Shown here: in pieces, positions 33,290 through 44,610 of the stretch
Layout: each line of letters starts with the position of its first letter
Position numbering within the stretch: the stretch's first letter is position 1
Origin: Ascarosepion bandense
Taxonomy: Eukaryota > Mollusca > Cephalopoda > Sepiida > Sepiidae
Length of the DNA stretch: 64,000 bases
Reading direction: 5' to 3'
Assembly: GCA_037127315.1 (NCBI GenBank)
Contig: JBBBDQ010000310.1
Coordinates: 4,415,001-4,479,000, forward strand
Position numbers and translations under genes: made by a program
Notes under the pieces: model-generated
What the model saw: the letters and a program-made list of their open reading frames with translations, nothing else
Database searches by the model: none
What the model was told of the DNA's origin: nothing

Positions 33290-34022
33290 CTTTGAACTGC
33301 GCAGAGCCTTCTTTTAGACAAGCAATATGACTTTCACTTCTCTAGTTCAATTGCTAACATTCTCAGCTAATATGAAGTGGAAAGACTATATTGAATCCAT
33401 TGCTAGGTTTACTGTTAAGAAAGTCAGGTCATTGTCCTGTGCTAATTTTTCTTTCTAGAATCTATCTCGCATATTTACAATTCTACCTGTTTTGAATACT
33501 GCTGCTACATCTGGTTCAGTGGTCATGTTGTATATTCAGAGATTGTTGATAAGATCTAAAGAAGAATCAGCAATATTACTGGTCCTGACCTGGTATCTCA
33601 GCTTTAGTCACTTTTCTACTACCATAATGTAGCTTCCTTATGCCTGTCTACTTTAAATACTTTCATGGTAATTGTTCAGATGAACTCTTTGACTGTGGTA
33701 CCTAGATGTAAGCACAGTACTAGAAGATTGGCAGCAAGGTCTAATAAATTCACAGTTGAATTGACTAGATGTGACTGTTAGTTCTATGCTAATGGTTTTC
33801 TTGCAGTTTGTGTTTGTGGAACTCTCTTCTAGCTTCATGCTTTCCATCCAACTTTAATCTTCAAAAATTGAAATGCTATGTCAATAGCTATGTACTGTCT
33901 TGATTAGTCTTCTATTATTCTTGTTCCTTAATGTTTCTCCTCCTTTTTTTCTTGTTCTTCCATACTCAGTATCTGCTTGTGTCTTTGTGGCTTCACTGCC
34001 TTACAATGAAGTGATATGATTT
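33290..34022 (+). mobile_element. LINE-A RT C-terminus to 3' end
   Basis: Plus-strand pieces: MKWKDYIESIARFTVKKVRS, LSCANFSF, CYIWFSG-like residues, DPDLVSQL-like residues, then the WNSLP-type region, ending CACTGCCTTACAATGAAGTG near 34010. The same order as in 52061-52951, with many stops. About 730 bp, 5'-truncated. Confidence 0.7.
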
Positions 34023-34064
34023 TAAAAAAAATGTATTACACTTTCCTGTTGGTATTTGTCTATA

Positions 34065-34425
34065 CTTCTATATTTACACTATTTATATTATTCGGATTAT
34101 TGTCCTCATCTTCATTGCCATGTGGATATAGACGTTGATCAGTTCCAGTGACTTGAGTTGTGAGTTCTATATCAACAAATAATGGTGAACAAATATCTTA
34201 GCGAATTAAGTTAAAGGGAGAAACTACATGGCTACCTGAAGTGGCATTGCACATGGAATGAGAATGATATACCCCAGTGATTGTAATAAAGGGTTTGGTT
34301 CAAAATTCCTAGCATCAGAAGAAGGCATACAACAGCCAAAACATTGTAAACCTGGCAATAAAGTTGAAGACAATAGTTTAAACAGTATAAATAGAGTAAA
34401 TGTTTGTATTTAGTCATCATTAATC
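34065..34425. repeat. SINE-2 copy preceded by its own inverted tail
   Basis: Reverse tail at 34068-34125 (TTTACACTATTTATATTATT, ATTGTCCTCATCTTC), then a forward copy with a decayed tRNA-like head (CCAGTGACTTGAGTTGTGAG), GGAATGAGAATGATATACC, CAGTGATTGTAATAAAGGG, and the tail GAAGACAATAGTTTAAACAG. Confidence 0.6.
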
Positions 34426-34904
34426 TTAATTGTCATTGCTTTTCAGGATGTTTTAAGACATGTCTCATTTTTTACTGTACAGTCTCTTTCCTTTATTGTA
34501 AATTGAAATGCTAAAAATTTAGACACTACAGTATATTGGACCATTTCAATGTTCCCAACTTGAAGAAATGGATTCAGCTAGAAGAAAAATGTATGGCATA
34601 ATAGGTAAATAGGTAGTGTAGCTCTAGCTACCATGAACCATAGGCAGCATTAAATACTAACTACAGAATAATTGTTCAGGCCAGAAAGATTGATGATACC
34701 ATTTTTGTGGTAGTAACTTAAAAAAGTGCAGTTTTTATGCTAGTAATAAATATAATAAAGAATACATTTCTAATAGAATTTTTTCTTTCAATCATGTAAT
34801 TTCAAATAATCACTCAAGTTAGTACCAAATTATAGGATGTCTTATATATGTCGAATGACTAATATTAGGATCAACAATGTTATCAACCTATAAAATCCTT
34901 ATTT
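34426..34904. other. AT-rich stretch, nothing recognised
   Basis: No signal recognised. Confidence 0.4.
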
Positions 34905-35170
34905 ACATTCAAACTAATGTCTTTATCTTTATTGTTGTTATCCCAACATTTTTGCTTTTGTGCCTTCTGACCTTCTTCAGGTATCTATTGATCTGGGTAA
35001 CTTTAAGGAAATTTTGAACTGAACCCTTTATTTAATCTATGGAAAAGTATTGTCTATGTCTAGAGATACCTTGTCTTTTTCTGACCTTTGAAAAAGTTCA
35101 GATGTCACGATTTCCAAAATATTGTGATAAAAGCAAAAATGAGGACATTAGTTCAAATGAAATTATTGTA
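34905..35170. repeat. SINE-2 tail in foldback arrangement
   Basis: Reverse tail (TCAAACTAATGTCTTTATC, CTTCTGACCTTCTTCAGG, TTTTGAACTGAACCCTTTA), a short spacer, then the forward tail (AAAATATTGTGATAAAAGC, ATGAGGACATTAGTTCAAA). Confidence 0.6.
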
Positions 35171-35809
35171 AATAAAGATAATGTCTTGTCCCAGAAATTC
35201 AGACATAAATTATAAAATCCAGATTTTAAAAATCTTTTATTTTCTCTGATGGTCGTTATCTGTTATTACTGACAATATTTAACAATTTTTTTCATTTCAA
35301 TTTTTTAGGACTTATTAAAGAGAAAGTTGTTTAATATTATTTGCTTCTTTGCCTCCTCTGTCTTGTTTGCTTTTAATAAGATGACAAAGTAAACATGATT
35401 GACAATAAGACAAGCTATAAAGAGAATTTAAAGTTCATAATTTCCCATAAGTATCAGCTCAAAGTAACAGTTCATAGAAGAAAGAAAAAGCAAAAGGAAG
35501 AAAAAATCAAAAAAGAGAAAGAAAAAATAAAATAAAAGGAATATTTTATAACTATTGCAGTTGTAAAATAAAAGCCAAATTCTAAAGCTACAGACTCCCA
35601 CACATTGGTTTAATATTGTCTGAAAGCCAAATTATCAATTAATTCCTCATGAAGTTTAATACCTCTCCCTTATCTTTCTTCATCAGGAACCAAATTTAAA
35701 AAAAAGAAAAAATATGTACTTAATTCATGCAAAAAAATGAAATGTTAAAAGTGCTTGAATAAATCCAGATTTAAACAGAGTGAATTGATAAACAGATGCA
35801 CAGAATCCC
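35171..35809. other. AT-rich stretch, nothing recognised
   Basis: Purine-rich low-complexity DNA at about 35480-35540. No recognised element. Confidence 0.4.
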
Positions 35810-36115
35810 TTTTACACTATTTACATTATTCAAACTATTGTCCTCATCTTTGTTCACATTTGTATGATGTTTCGGTCATTGTATGCTCTGGCCTTCTTCA
35901 GGTGCTAGGAATTTCAAATTGAACTCTTTATTACAATCACTGGGGTATATCATTCTCATTCCTTGTGCAAAGCTTCTTTTGGTAGTCATGAGTTATCCCC
36001 CTGTAACCTGACTGAATTACTAGTTCACCACTGCTGTAGACTGGTACTGAACTCACAATTCTTTGGGTTGAGTCACTGGAACTAACCAATGTCACTGGGC
36101 CATCTGTCCTAGTAG
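35810..36115 (-). mobile_element. SINE-2, most complete copy
   Basis: On the minus strand: a tRNA-like head with the A-box-like GATGGCCCAGTGAC and B-box-like TTGTGAGTTCAGTACCAG; a middle with GGAATGAGAATGATATACC and CAGTGATTGTAATAAAGAG; and a tail with CCTGAAGAAGGCCAGAGC, ACCGAAACATCATAC and GAGGACAATAGTTTGAATAA. About 300 bp, compatible with Pol III transcription and LINE-assisted movement. Confidence 0.65.
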
Positions 36116-37165
36116 TAGAATAATGTCTGTTTCTTTTTCTTTATATGTCCATGCTAAGTAGGTGGAAAAGGAAAGGAGCAATCAATTTAAGGTGAAAAAG
36201 AGAGTGTGAGTGAGAAATAACCGATAAGAGGGAAAAGGATCAAATAGAAATGGTAGTAAGTAGCAGAATGCATATGTGTAAAAAGATTAATCAGTCTATT
36301 TAGTCTGTGTTCCTTTCCCTTTTCTGGCTGGGGAGAGAGGTAAAAAGTTTTTAAGGGCTGTTGAAGATATCTTGTTTTCCTTTCCTTTTTCTTCATTTTT
36401 GTATTAGTTGAGTCTGCAACGTACATGTCTGTCAGTTCTTTGGCCTCTCTGATCTCTGTGCCATTCTGAGTAACTTGACCGATCAAGGGACATCCTTAAG
36501 TAGTGAATCTTGTCATGTGACCGACTCTGAATGGCATTTTCATTTTCTAGGTATGAAAAAAAATTGACTGGTGTCATAGATCAATTTGCTATCTCCTATC
36601 CAATCAGCACCCAGAATCTTAGTTTTCACACTGACTTGTGAAATTTGCCTTGGTCTGGATTTTTCCAAAATGTTTTTAGTTGTTCTGATCCTTTTTTGTG
36701 GGTGTTTAATTTTACTTTTTTTTGTTTGAGTTAGTTGATGGATGACATAGGATTTGTATCCTATAACGGAAAAGAACCAACACAGCCCAACTAGTGAACC
36801 CAAAACTGAGTGGAAGGTCCATTGAATATGCTATTTATAAAAGAATACAACATTTCTATACATAAAGATCATAAATGGAGGAAATTAAACACATCTGCTT
36901 TTTAAAAGGTTTGCTGAACATTTTGAATACATATTTCATACAATCACATATCAAAATCTACTTTAGTCCTGAATCTTATAATCAACTATGAGAGTGGATA
37001 TTCAACAAAGTTGACACAAATTTATGATCACCTGAATGGACGTGGCACATAAAGAAGAAGAAGAAGAAGGATGAGGGTGGATCAATGCGTTTATAGCATT
37101 ACACTTGTCAGTTGAATATCAAACTGAAATTTTCAAAGTGTAATGTGCTATTTGATTTATAATTC
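36116..37165. other. Less AT-rich stretch with CCAAT-like motifs
   Basis: 36180-36800 is more mixed in base composition (CTATCCAATCAGCACCC, GACTTGTGAAATTTGCC) and weakly resembles 56640-56750. It could be an old LTR U3, but no TATA-polyA order was seen. (AAG)n at 37053-37069. Confidence 0.3.
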
Positions 37166-37169
37166 TGTA

Positions 37170-37570
37170 ATCAGTTCACCTCAAGCAAGTCAATAATACC
37201 ACTACACAAGGGCCAGCTGAAGTAGAGAGAAAATGAAAAGATATTAGAAGGGACTGGAAACCAAATTCTAAACAGACCAAGGGATAAACCTCTGCTCCTT
37301 TCTAAAAGACTGGAGAGTAGTGTGAACCAGGCATTAAACAGACCTTGGGATATTTCTATTTTTTCTAAAAAAAAATGAAATGAAATTTCTTGCAGATTTT
37401 AATTTATTTTATATTTGTTTTTCATTTTCCAATTTCTCAAAAGTTTTCCTATGAAGATTTTATTTGAAGTGGCTTCCAGTCACTTTCACCACTGTTGTAA
37501 AGTTGTGACATTTCTATAAATATTTTCATGGTAATTGATTAAATGAGCTCTTTGCTACACTTCCAGAGGG
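37170..37570. mobile_element. LINE-A fragments in opposite orientations
   Basis: 37170-37345 is a minus-strand 3' UTR (CACCTCAAGCAAGTCAATA, CCAAGGGATAAACCTCTGCT). 37440-37570 is a plus-strand C-terminal piece (GTGGCTTCCAGTCACTTTC, ATAAATATTTTCATGGTAAT). Both are short and degenerate. Confidence 0.55.
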
Positions 37571-38159
37571 ATGCCAAAGAAGCAAGGATGAAATCACCTT
37601 ATTCTGTACTTGATAACGGTAGCCAGCAAATTGCGGCCATTTCTGCTTAAGATTAAGAGATAATTGTGTGATATCTCTGTAGATGTAGGTCAATATTGGG
37701 TAGGATCTTTAGCCAATGTTTTGGATCTTTCTTGGCATGTTTGTATAAGTTCCATTAAGTCATTTCTTTAAATGAGCAAACAAAGTCCAAGTCTCTGAAC
37801 TGAGAAGGATCAGCTCAATCAATACTTGGAAAGTTCTTTTACAGAACATGGAAATTATTTCAATACTGTACTTATTCAAATTTAAGTTAGTAAATTATGT
37901 GCTAAATTGACAGTTGAAAGAATTTGAAAATAACCAACATTGTACATGGACACAATAAGTTCTGTTAAATTTCAAATGTCAAACATTTAACTAAACTATA
38001 CCTGACATAAGGCTGCAACATTGAAAGAGAATACAGTAGCAATGATTCTAACTAATATTCTATAACAGGGGTCTAAATTATCCAAATTTCATACATGCAA
38101 TATATAATTAATTAATAATATACAGTCAGTGAAGGTGTGAATAGTGTAATGATTCTTCT
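37571..38159. other. AT-rich stretch, nothing recognised
   Basis: No signal recognised. Confidence 0.4.
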
Positions 38160-38745
38160 TGTTTTAGTTGCCATTTTTCTTCAGGATGTAAGCAATCATG
38201 GCCCTCTATTACGTCCTGATCCTTGTAACTCTTAATAAGTTTTGTCTTTTTGTTATTTATCCTAAACCCTTTTCTACCATCCATTTACTCATGCTTATCA
38301 AGAATATGTGTTACTTTCCTGTCTCTCTTTCCCTGAATCTGTCCTGTGAGTATCAGATTTTCCAAGCCCTCTTTCATCATTACATGCCCTAGAAATTTCA
38401 ACTGCTGCTCTTTAATGTTAATTATAAGTTTCCTTTTTGTTTCTATTTTCTCCAAAACTTTGTCATTGTCATTTGGTCCATGGTATATTCAGCATCCTTC
38501 TTTAGAAACACATTTTTGTTGCTTCAAGTTTCTTCTTCATCTTTGAGAAGATTGTCCAGTGTTCATTGCCATACAGGAGGACAGATATAATGTAACAGTT
38601 CAGTACTCTTTTCTTTGTTTCTTACAAATTTTTTCTGTCTCTTAATACTCTGCTTACTTTTGGGAATTTATCTTTGGACATCCCATTACATTGTCATATC
38701 TCGGTGTCGTACTTTCCATCCTCTGTTAGAATGCTTTAAAGATAT
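38160..38745 (-). mobile_element. LINE-B RT fragment
   Basis: Plus-strand marks in order: GGATGTAAGCAATCATGGCC, CTGTGAGTATCAGATTTTCC, CATTACATGCCCTAGAAATT, TTTGGTCCATGGTATATTC, GAGAAGATTGTCCAGTGTTC, CATACAGGAGGACAGATAT, and TTCCATCCTCTGTTAGAATG (the antisense of FKYLGS.LTEDG). One of the longest LINE-B pieces, about 590 bp, without a usable frame. Confidence 0.75.
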
Positions 38746-39024
38746 TTAAAATTTTGTAATGATTATCTGTGCAGAAAGTAAAATCAGCATGCTAAGTTCA
38801 ATTTATGGTCAATTCGTAATAATGTCCTTGGAAAAGGCATGAATACATCTTCCAGCTATGGGTTAAATATGAGGGAATTCTGGCTTCTCTTGCCTTCTTG
38901 AAGTCATTATTAATATACTAATATAAAAGAAAGAAAACCATCCCACTATGTAGCACATATTTGATTTAATAAGTGATGGGACTTGTGATATGACATGATA
39001 CAATTGGCAGTTGTAAAGAGAGAC

Positions 39025-39190
39025 AAAGGAAAACAGTGTGTGATACACTTGATATGCTTAAACAAATGAATGGCAGAGCAGAGTTTGGGAGAAATAAGAG
39101 GACAAATTATATTAAGAACAATGAAGGACAGAAAAATGTGGAGTACCATGATTGAGTCTGTCCTGAAGAGACATCACACATAGAAAGAAG
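39025..39190 (+). mobile_element. LINE-B C-terminal tip
   Basis: In pieces: CLNKWMAEQSLGEI-like residues, then RGQ, then LRTMKDRKMWSTMIESVLKR. It is the last 50 or so codons of LINE-B, which normally end LLRATKDR..W..M...VLK..HGT. Confidence 0.65.
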
Positions 39191-39511
39191 AAAACTCTTT
39201 TTGAGAGGCTTTCAGTTAATTTGAGAAAAAAAAATACATTCTAGAATTCAATTTTAGGAGTAATAAAATTTTCTCATATTCAGAGATTGGATATCTGCAT
39301 TCAATAATTTTGAGACTATAATCTTCATCTTTTTGATTTTATCTGTTTTGACTGATGTATTCCTTAGGTATATGCTGTCTATAGATTAGTTACTACTTGT
39401 AATACTGAGTGTGACAGTGATGTCACAAATCAGATAATACTACTAGTGTTATTAGGTTGTCTCTACATCATAATAGGCAACAGGTTCCACTAGTAAATCT
39501 TATGAAATTAC

Positions 39512-39790
39512 ACTTACAGCAGCATCATGTTGAAATACCAGTTCCTATACAATCACCAAAGTTAAGCAATATCAAGCCTGATCAGTACTTAGATGAGTGA
39601 CATTTGGGAATACTAAGTCCTGTAAGCTAGTATTTGTAGATGGTGCAATGGCTAATAGCATAGAATTGTTAAATGGAGAGCCAAGTTCCAATTCCAGTTG
39701 GGTTTGTTATATTTATTTACATGCAAATACCCTAGGAAAAGCTATGAATCAACCTCTTCTCCACTCCACCCCACCTCCATTAGCAAGGCT
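39512..39790 (+). mobile_element. Composite SINE-1: 5S-rRNA-like head plus tRNA-like unit
   Basis: The first 117 bp (39512-39628) align end to end with animal 5S rRNA. CATGTTGAAATACCAG, CAATCACCAAAGTTAAGCAA, CAGTACTTAGATGAGTGAC and TTTGGGAATACTAAGTCC correspond to the known blocks around ATCACCGAAGTTAAGCAAC, TAGTACTTGGATGGGTGAC and CTGGGAATACCGGGTG. After about 12 bp comes the tRNA-like unit (GTGCAATGGCTAATAGCATA and AAGTTCCAATTCCAGTTGG) and then the SINE-1 body (TTACATGCAAATACCCTAGG). Too diverged for a functional 5S gene. The 3' hairpin is missing. Confidence 0.8.
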
Positions 39791-39944
39791 TGTATCACTA
39801 GAACCAGTATTATCTCCACTTAAAATAAAATCACATACAAAATATTCAAATTACGTCATTAAATAACTCAGACTGGAGGTTGATATGCTGCTAAATGAAA
39901 ACACCCAACCAACAAATCTTATGAAAAACTTCTAAAACTTCAAT

Positions 39945-40003
39945 ATATAAGTTTCATTAAAGACAACTGACAAGTTACTGCAATTAAGTATTGTAAAAAA
40001 AGT
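39945..40003 (+). repeat. Extra copy of a hairpin arm
   Basis: ATAAGTTTCATTAAAGACAA and GTTACTGCAATTAAGTATTG match the inner half of the hairpin arm that starts at 40046. Confidence 0.6.
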
Positions 40004-40045
40004 TTTCTCTAAATGTTGTACTACTCTCCTTGTTCATGTAATTCA

Positions 40046-40209
40046 ATAATTGTCTATTTGGGCAGCAACCCCTCTTTTACACAAGTTTCATGAAAGACAA
40101 TTGATAAGATACTGCAATTAAGCTTTACGAAACTTAATTGCAGCACCTTATCGCTTGTCTTTAGTAAAACTTGTATAAAAGAGGGATTGCTGTCCAAATA
40201 CACAATTAT
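40046..40209. repeat. Hairpin (foldback) element
   Basis: 164 bp whose two halves are inverted copies. Left ATAATTGTCTATTTGGGCAG and right (inverted) ATAATTGTGTATTTGGACAG start the arms, which then share CCCTCTTTTA, AAAGACAA and CTGCAATTAAG. Arms about 75 bp, loop of a few bases at about 40127. Non-coding, foldback-MITE-like. A TG run and (GGGA)n (40228-40246) follow. Confidence 0.85.
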
Positions 40210-40264
40210 ATATGTGTGTGTGTATACAGGGAGGGAGGGAGGGAGAAAGAGATTAAACACTAAA

Positions 40265-41195
40265 ACCAAGGAATCTTTTTCTTTTCCTTTTGGTACCATC
40301 TTCAGGAAAATCTTATCTATGTAGAGTGTCTTTCATCAGTTGAAACAAATAAAAGTCTGGAAGCATCAAATCCAAACTATACAGTGAGTTTGTTAGAATG
40401 GTCTTGTCCAAATCTTCAAACTGATGTGGGTTTGGTGCAAGTGAAAGGTTATATTCTTTTTTGACCTGAATCTAAAAATTCAAGCTTTCAACTTAGTCAA
40501 ACTCATTCATGATGCAATAGTCAAAGTTAATAGCTTGTCTAAGTTCCAGGAAATCCAGAGGAAACATGTTTTTCCTGTCCCCAAAACAGTGTGCATCACT
40601 TTACTCACTAATGGTTTTTCCTTGAATTTTTTTCTTTCTTGGTGAATTCACATGTTGCTTTGCCAGTGACTGTTATATTTATTCTGGCTCATAGTAGCAA
40701 CATGGTGTCTCATCATTGATGATGATGATATAGTTCAGAAAGCTGTTACCTTCAGTCTTGTTGTGGTTTAGCTTGTCCTAACAGCCTCATATTCAGTTGC
40801 CTATCTGATCAGCATGACTCAAACTTTGCAATATCCCAACACAGTCAACATTGTTCCTATTGCATTAAAGCTGACATTCAGAGCTGTACTTGGTTCCCTG
40901 ATTGTAATTCACTGTTTTGTGTAGATGAGGTGCTCTTCATTTAATGGATTGATAGCTGTGAAGGCCTAACCAGAATGTGGTGTGTCACAAACAAGGCTGT
41001 CTGTACTATTGAAGCACATTACCCACTGCCTGTGTACACATCCACTGTTTAGTCTGCATAAATATTCATCAAATGCCAATGAATATCTAGGGGTGCAATT
41101 TTTTTACCATGGAGGAATTCAGTGATGCATTCTTGCTTTGTATTCACTTTTATGCCATGCCATTTTACCAAAATGCCATTAATGTACTATCAAGT
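40265..41195 (-). pseudogene. Mariner-type transposase pseudogene
   Basis: Minus-strand pieces in order: a decayed N-terminal part, then NDETPCCYYEPE (normally GDETWCHHYEPE, first catalytic Asp kept), LVSKVMHTVLG (SAGKVM.TVFWD), DKLLTLTIASMSLTKLKA, and SLYSLDLMLPDFYLFQLMKD (YSPDLAPSDFHLF..LKD). The Asp in LPDF corresponds to the third catalytic residue; the second was not found. This is a different mariner lineage from 14100-15259, with many stops and no terminal inverted repeats found. Poly(A) at 41196-41214 abuts the upstream end. Confidence 0.75.
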
Positions 41196-41429
41196 CAAAA
41201 AAAAAAAAAAAAAATATAGGGGGAAATGTTTAACTTATTTTCTATACCACCATCTGCCAACATAATAAAAATAAAAGATATTACTTTTAGGGTGACAGTC
41301 AAAGATATAATTTTCTCTATATTAATTTTGCATATTTTCCAACTTTTGTTAATTTAAAAAATATATTTTCTTATGCAACAACAAAAAAAAACAACATAAT
41401 TATACATTTCTGAAGGGCATATTAAGATT

Positions 41430-42300
41430 TTGTGCTTGGTAATCGCTGCTATGTATTTTTTTTGTGTTTCTTACATTCTATCAAGATATTTCTGATGGTG
41501 ATAAATTGATTGCAGTAGATACATCGAGGTGTATTTTTGGCCTTGAGCATGTGTGTGTGTGTCCAATTCTTCTATTGAGCCCTATGTTGTCTATGGTCAG
41601 TCAATGGCTCTATATTCTCTTTTCTTATTATTAGTAGGTTTTCATATAGTTTATTGTTTGGGAACATGTTCCAAATTGCTTGCTATTTTCTTTTGATGTG
41701 TTGGGTAATTTTGTTTTTATAATCTGTATATGAAAGTTTGATGTTGGTTATTTTCATTTTTATTGTCTTTTTTTCCAGTGTGTTGGCTTCATGATTTCCC
41801 CTGATACCCATATGGCTAGGAATCCAAGCCAATATTATTGTTTTGTGCTTTATTAATTGTTGACAAGTTTCTAGGATTTCTTGAATATAGGGATGATTTG
41901 TGTTCTTTTATTTAATTGCTGTTAAACTATATAGGAAGTCTGAGAATATTATATACATTTATTTATAATTTTAAATGCCATTTTCATGGCTTGTAGCTCA
42001 GATGGATGTCTGATTTGTTTATGAATTTGTCTGTAGCTTGCTACTGAACCTATTTTTTCTAGAATTTTTGAACCATCTGTAAAGAATAGTTTATAGTCAC
42101 AATATTTTTCTCTTAATTTTTCATACATACTTTTTTTTTTCTTGGTGTCAATGTTAGGCTTATGTGAGTTTTAGAGACTGTTTATAGAGCTATCTTATTT
42201 ATTGTGACTGGTATTATGTTATCAGAAGCTTTGTTGATTTGTTCTAGTGATTTGTTTATTTGAAGGCCAAGTAAAGGGATGGCTATTGTTTTTTTTTCTA
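41430..42300 (-). pseudogene. LINE-C RNase H and C-terminal Cys motif
   Basis: Readable pieces: LFFTDGSKILEKIGSVA (TDGS at about 42070-42081, with the first catalytic Asp), SELQAMKMAFKIINK (with the catalytic Glu), a FSD-like stretch, GL.W.PSHMGIRGN-like residues (41812-41850), and at the end CIYCNQFITIRNIL..C (41470-41530), which matches the C..C...LT..HIL..C ending of such elements. Frames change several times. Confidence 0.7.
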
Positions 42301-42319
42301 TAGAACTGGATATATTGAG

Positions 42320-43720
42320 GTTCATATATTTTTTGTTATGTCATTTGGGTTGGATTGTAGTTTTAGTGCATATTGGAGGGATAACTTTTTCCCAACAAGA
42401 TATAGGTAGTTCATTAGCTTCTGTGTTTAGACATTGCATGGGTGATATCTGGAAGGCTCCGAGACTTATTCTCGGATCCTGATTTTGTATGGTTTGTAGT
42501 TTTTTACGATAGGATTTATGCATGGTACTGTAAATGATGCACCCAGTCTAATTTAGATCTGATGTGGGACTTATATATTCTGAACATTACTTTTTGGTAG
42601 GCACCCCAATTCAGTTTTGATATAACTTTTAGCAGCTTTTAGTAAATAACATTTGATATAACTTTTAGCCTTTTGATATTTTTGTTTAAGGTAATCAAAT
42701 GTGTGCTTTAAAGTTAAGTTTTCTTAATGAATACTAGATATTTTATTTGTTGTACTATGGGAATTAAGTGTCCATTTAATTTTAATTCTGGCTTAAGGTG
42801 GGAGGATCATTTCTTGCAGAAATGCATACAAACAGTTTATGTTTTGGAGAACAGTATCCATTTTCATTTGTCCATTTTTCTTCCTTTTTTAACGTACATA
42901 TCTCTTAAGGGAAGACATATTTGATGTTGAGTATGATATTGAGATATCATCTATATATAGGGATTTTCAATTCCTGTATTAATGGTTTTAATAATTCAGT
43001 TTATTTTGAAAATAAATAATGTAACTGATAAAATTCTACCTCGAGGTACTACTGCTTTCTGCTTATGTGTGTCTGATGTGTTTCCACTTTGTACTTTGAA
43101 TATTTGGTTTCATAGAAAGTTTTGGATGAATATATCAATTCTTCCTTTTTTTTTCTATCTTTAGCATGACTTTTAGGATACCATACTTTTCCATGTAGTG
43201 TCATAGACTTTTTCAAGATTGAAGAATACCATATAGTGACCTTGAACAAAGCCATCACGAATAAAGGATTCTATCAGTACAAGTTGATTATTGGTTCTTT
43301 GATTTTTCTGGAATCCACTTTGGTAGCTAGATAAGAAACTGTTTCTCCCCAGGTACCACATTAGTTGAGCATTTATCATTCTCTCCATCGTCTTGCAAAT
43401 TAATAGTTTGTTGGGTTGGAATGGTTTTTGCCAGGTTCAGGAATTGGAATGATGACAGACTCATGCCACAATTTTGGAAATTTGTTTGAACACCATATAT
43501 CATTAAAGATCTAGAGAAGTATTAAAAGAGACTTTTCTGGCATGTGTTTTAAAAAGTTGTAATGAATTTCATCTGAACAGGTTACAGAGTTTTTACTTTT
43601 ATTTCTGGATTCTTTTAATTTTCTCATAGGAAAGAGAATATTGTATTCTTTATTGTTTGAAGTGAATGTAAGTTTTTCTTGTCCTACAATGATTTGATAA
43701 TTTTGAAATTTAGCCATGTA
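42320..43720 (-). pseudogene. LINE-C reverse transcriptase
   Basis: Pieces in order: SCSDEIHYNFLKHMPEKSL-like N-terminal residues (43511-43620), MERMINAQLMWYLGRNSFLS and FQKNQRTNNQLVLIESFIRD (43230-43388), FNLEKVYDTTWK (normally DLEKAYDTTW), SDTHKQKAVVPRGRILSVT (the G.PQGS..S block), YIDDISISYSTSN with an intact Y-x-D-D at 42944-42956, and near the C-terminus RISLGAFQISPMQCLNTEA. Motif order and spacing are normal; stops and frameshifts separate them. Confidence 0.8.
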
Positions 43721-44189
43721 GTGGTTTGTTAAAGAGTTTCTTTGAAATTCTATTGCTCTTAGGTTAGTTATTTCTCTTTTGGAAGTGTATTTATCTCCAT
43801 TTGTTTTGGTTAAGTAGACTTGCAGTTTCTGATGTTTTTCTTTTAATTTTCCTTATTTTCCATATTTTATTTATTAAGGGTTTTTTTAATTAAGGGTTGT
43901 TTAGGCTGGAGATGTAGTTTTATCAAGATTCTCTTTTGGATTTTTTTTAACTATACAGTGTGGTTTTGCCTGAGCTTGCTTGTTGTTTTGTAGGTTGATT
44001 GTAGTTGGGTTGTGTAAGAATATCTTTAGCACTATTTTTTCTGGTTTTAACTGCTTCTCTTCATTTTGCTGTAAACCAGGGTTTTGATTTGGTATGTGGT
44101 TAAAGGAAGATTTGGGTATTGTTTGTCTTACTATTTGTATTAGTATGTTTGTAAAGGAGACTATTGGTTCTGATTCATTGAGAATTTAC

Positions 44190-44610
44190 ATGTTGATTTG
44201 GGATAAGTAGAGGTCATTGAATTATAGCCGGTTAGCTTTGCATAGTTGCCATTTTAGATTCCTTTATTCTGGCATAGACTTGCTTATATTTAGAAAAATA
44301 GGTAAATGATCACTAGTACATTAGTTATTACAAACTTTCCATGGAAAGTTGATAAAATTGATGGAGAACATATCGTTAGGTTGATAGCAGATGTTGATCT
44401 GGTACTTGGGTGTAGGTATATGGGCATTTGGTTATTTAGGATACATAGATCTGATGATTCTAGTGAAGATTCTGTAATTTTACCAGTTTGATTATGGTTC
44501 TGATAGCCCCACATTGTGCTCTGGGCATTAAAACCTCCCATTAGCAGAAAAGAAGTGGGAAGTTGTCCAATTAGCCATTAGGGTTTTGTCATTGAGAGGT
44601 TGTTGACAGT
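44190..44610 (-). pseudogene. LINE-C apurinic-type endonuclease
   Basis: The frame 44290-44541 reads MGGFNAQSTMWGYQNHNQTG, RKITESSLESSDLCILNNQM-like residues, then PSTRSTSAINLTICSPSIL. This corresponds to GDFNAH..LWG......G..L..., SSIDL.I and the following block. The catalytic Asp of GDFNA is Gly and the Asp of SSIDL is Asn, so the nuclease would be dead. Between this and the RT (43720-44190) the frame is lost. Confidence 0.75.

Noticed and set aside
35860..35930. Hammerhead-like core (CTGAAGA ... GAAA) in SINE-2 tails
   Set aside because: The core boxes are present on the sense strand, and GGCC-type pairing between them is plausible, but there is an extra base after CTGAAGA and no complementarity for stem I.
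39512..39628. A functional 5S rRNA gene
   Set aside because: Many substitutions at conserved positions, fused to a SINE body, and a second similarly decayed copy exists.
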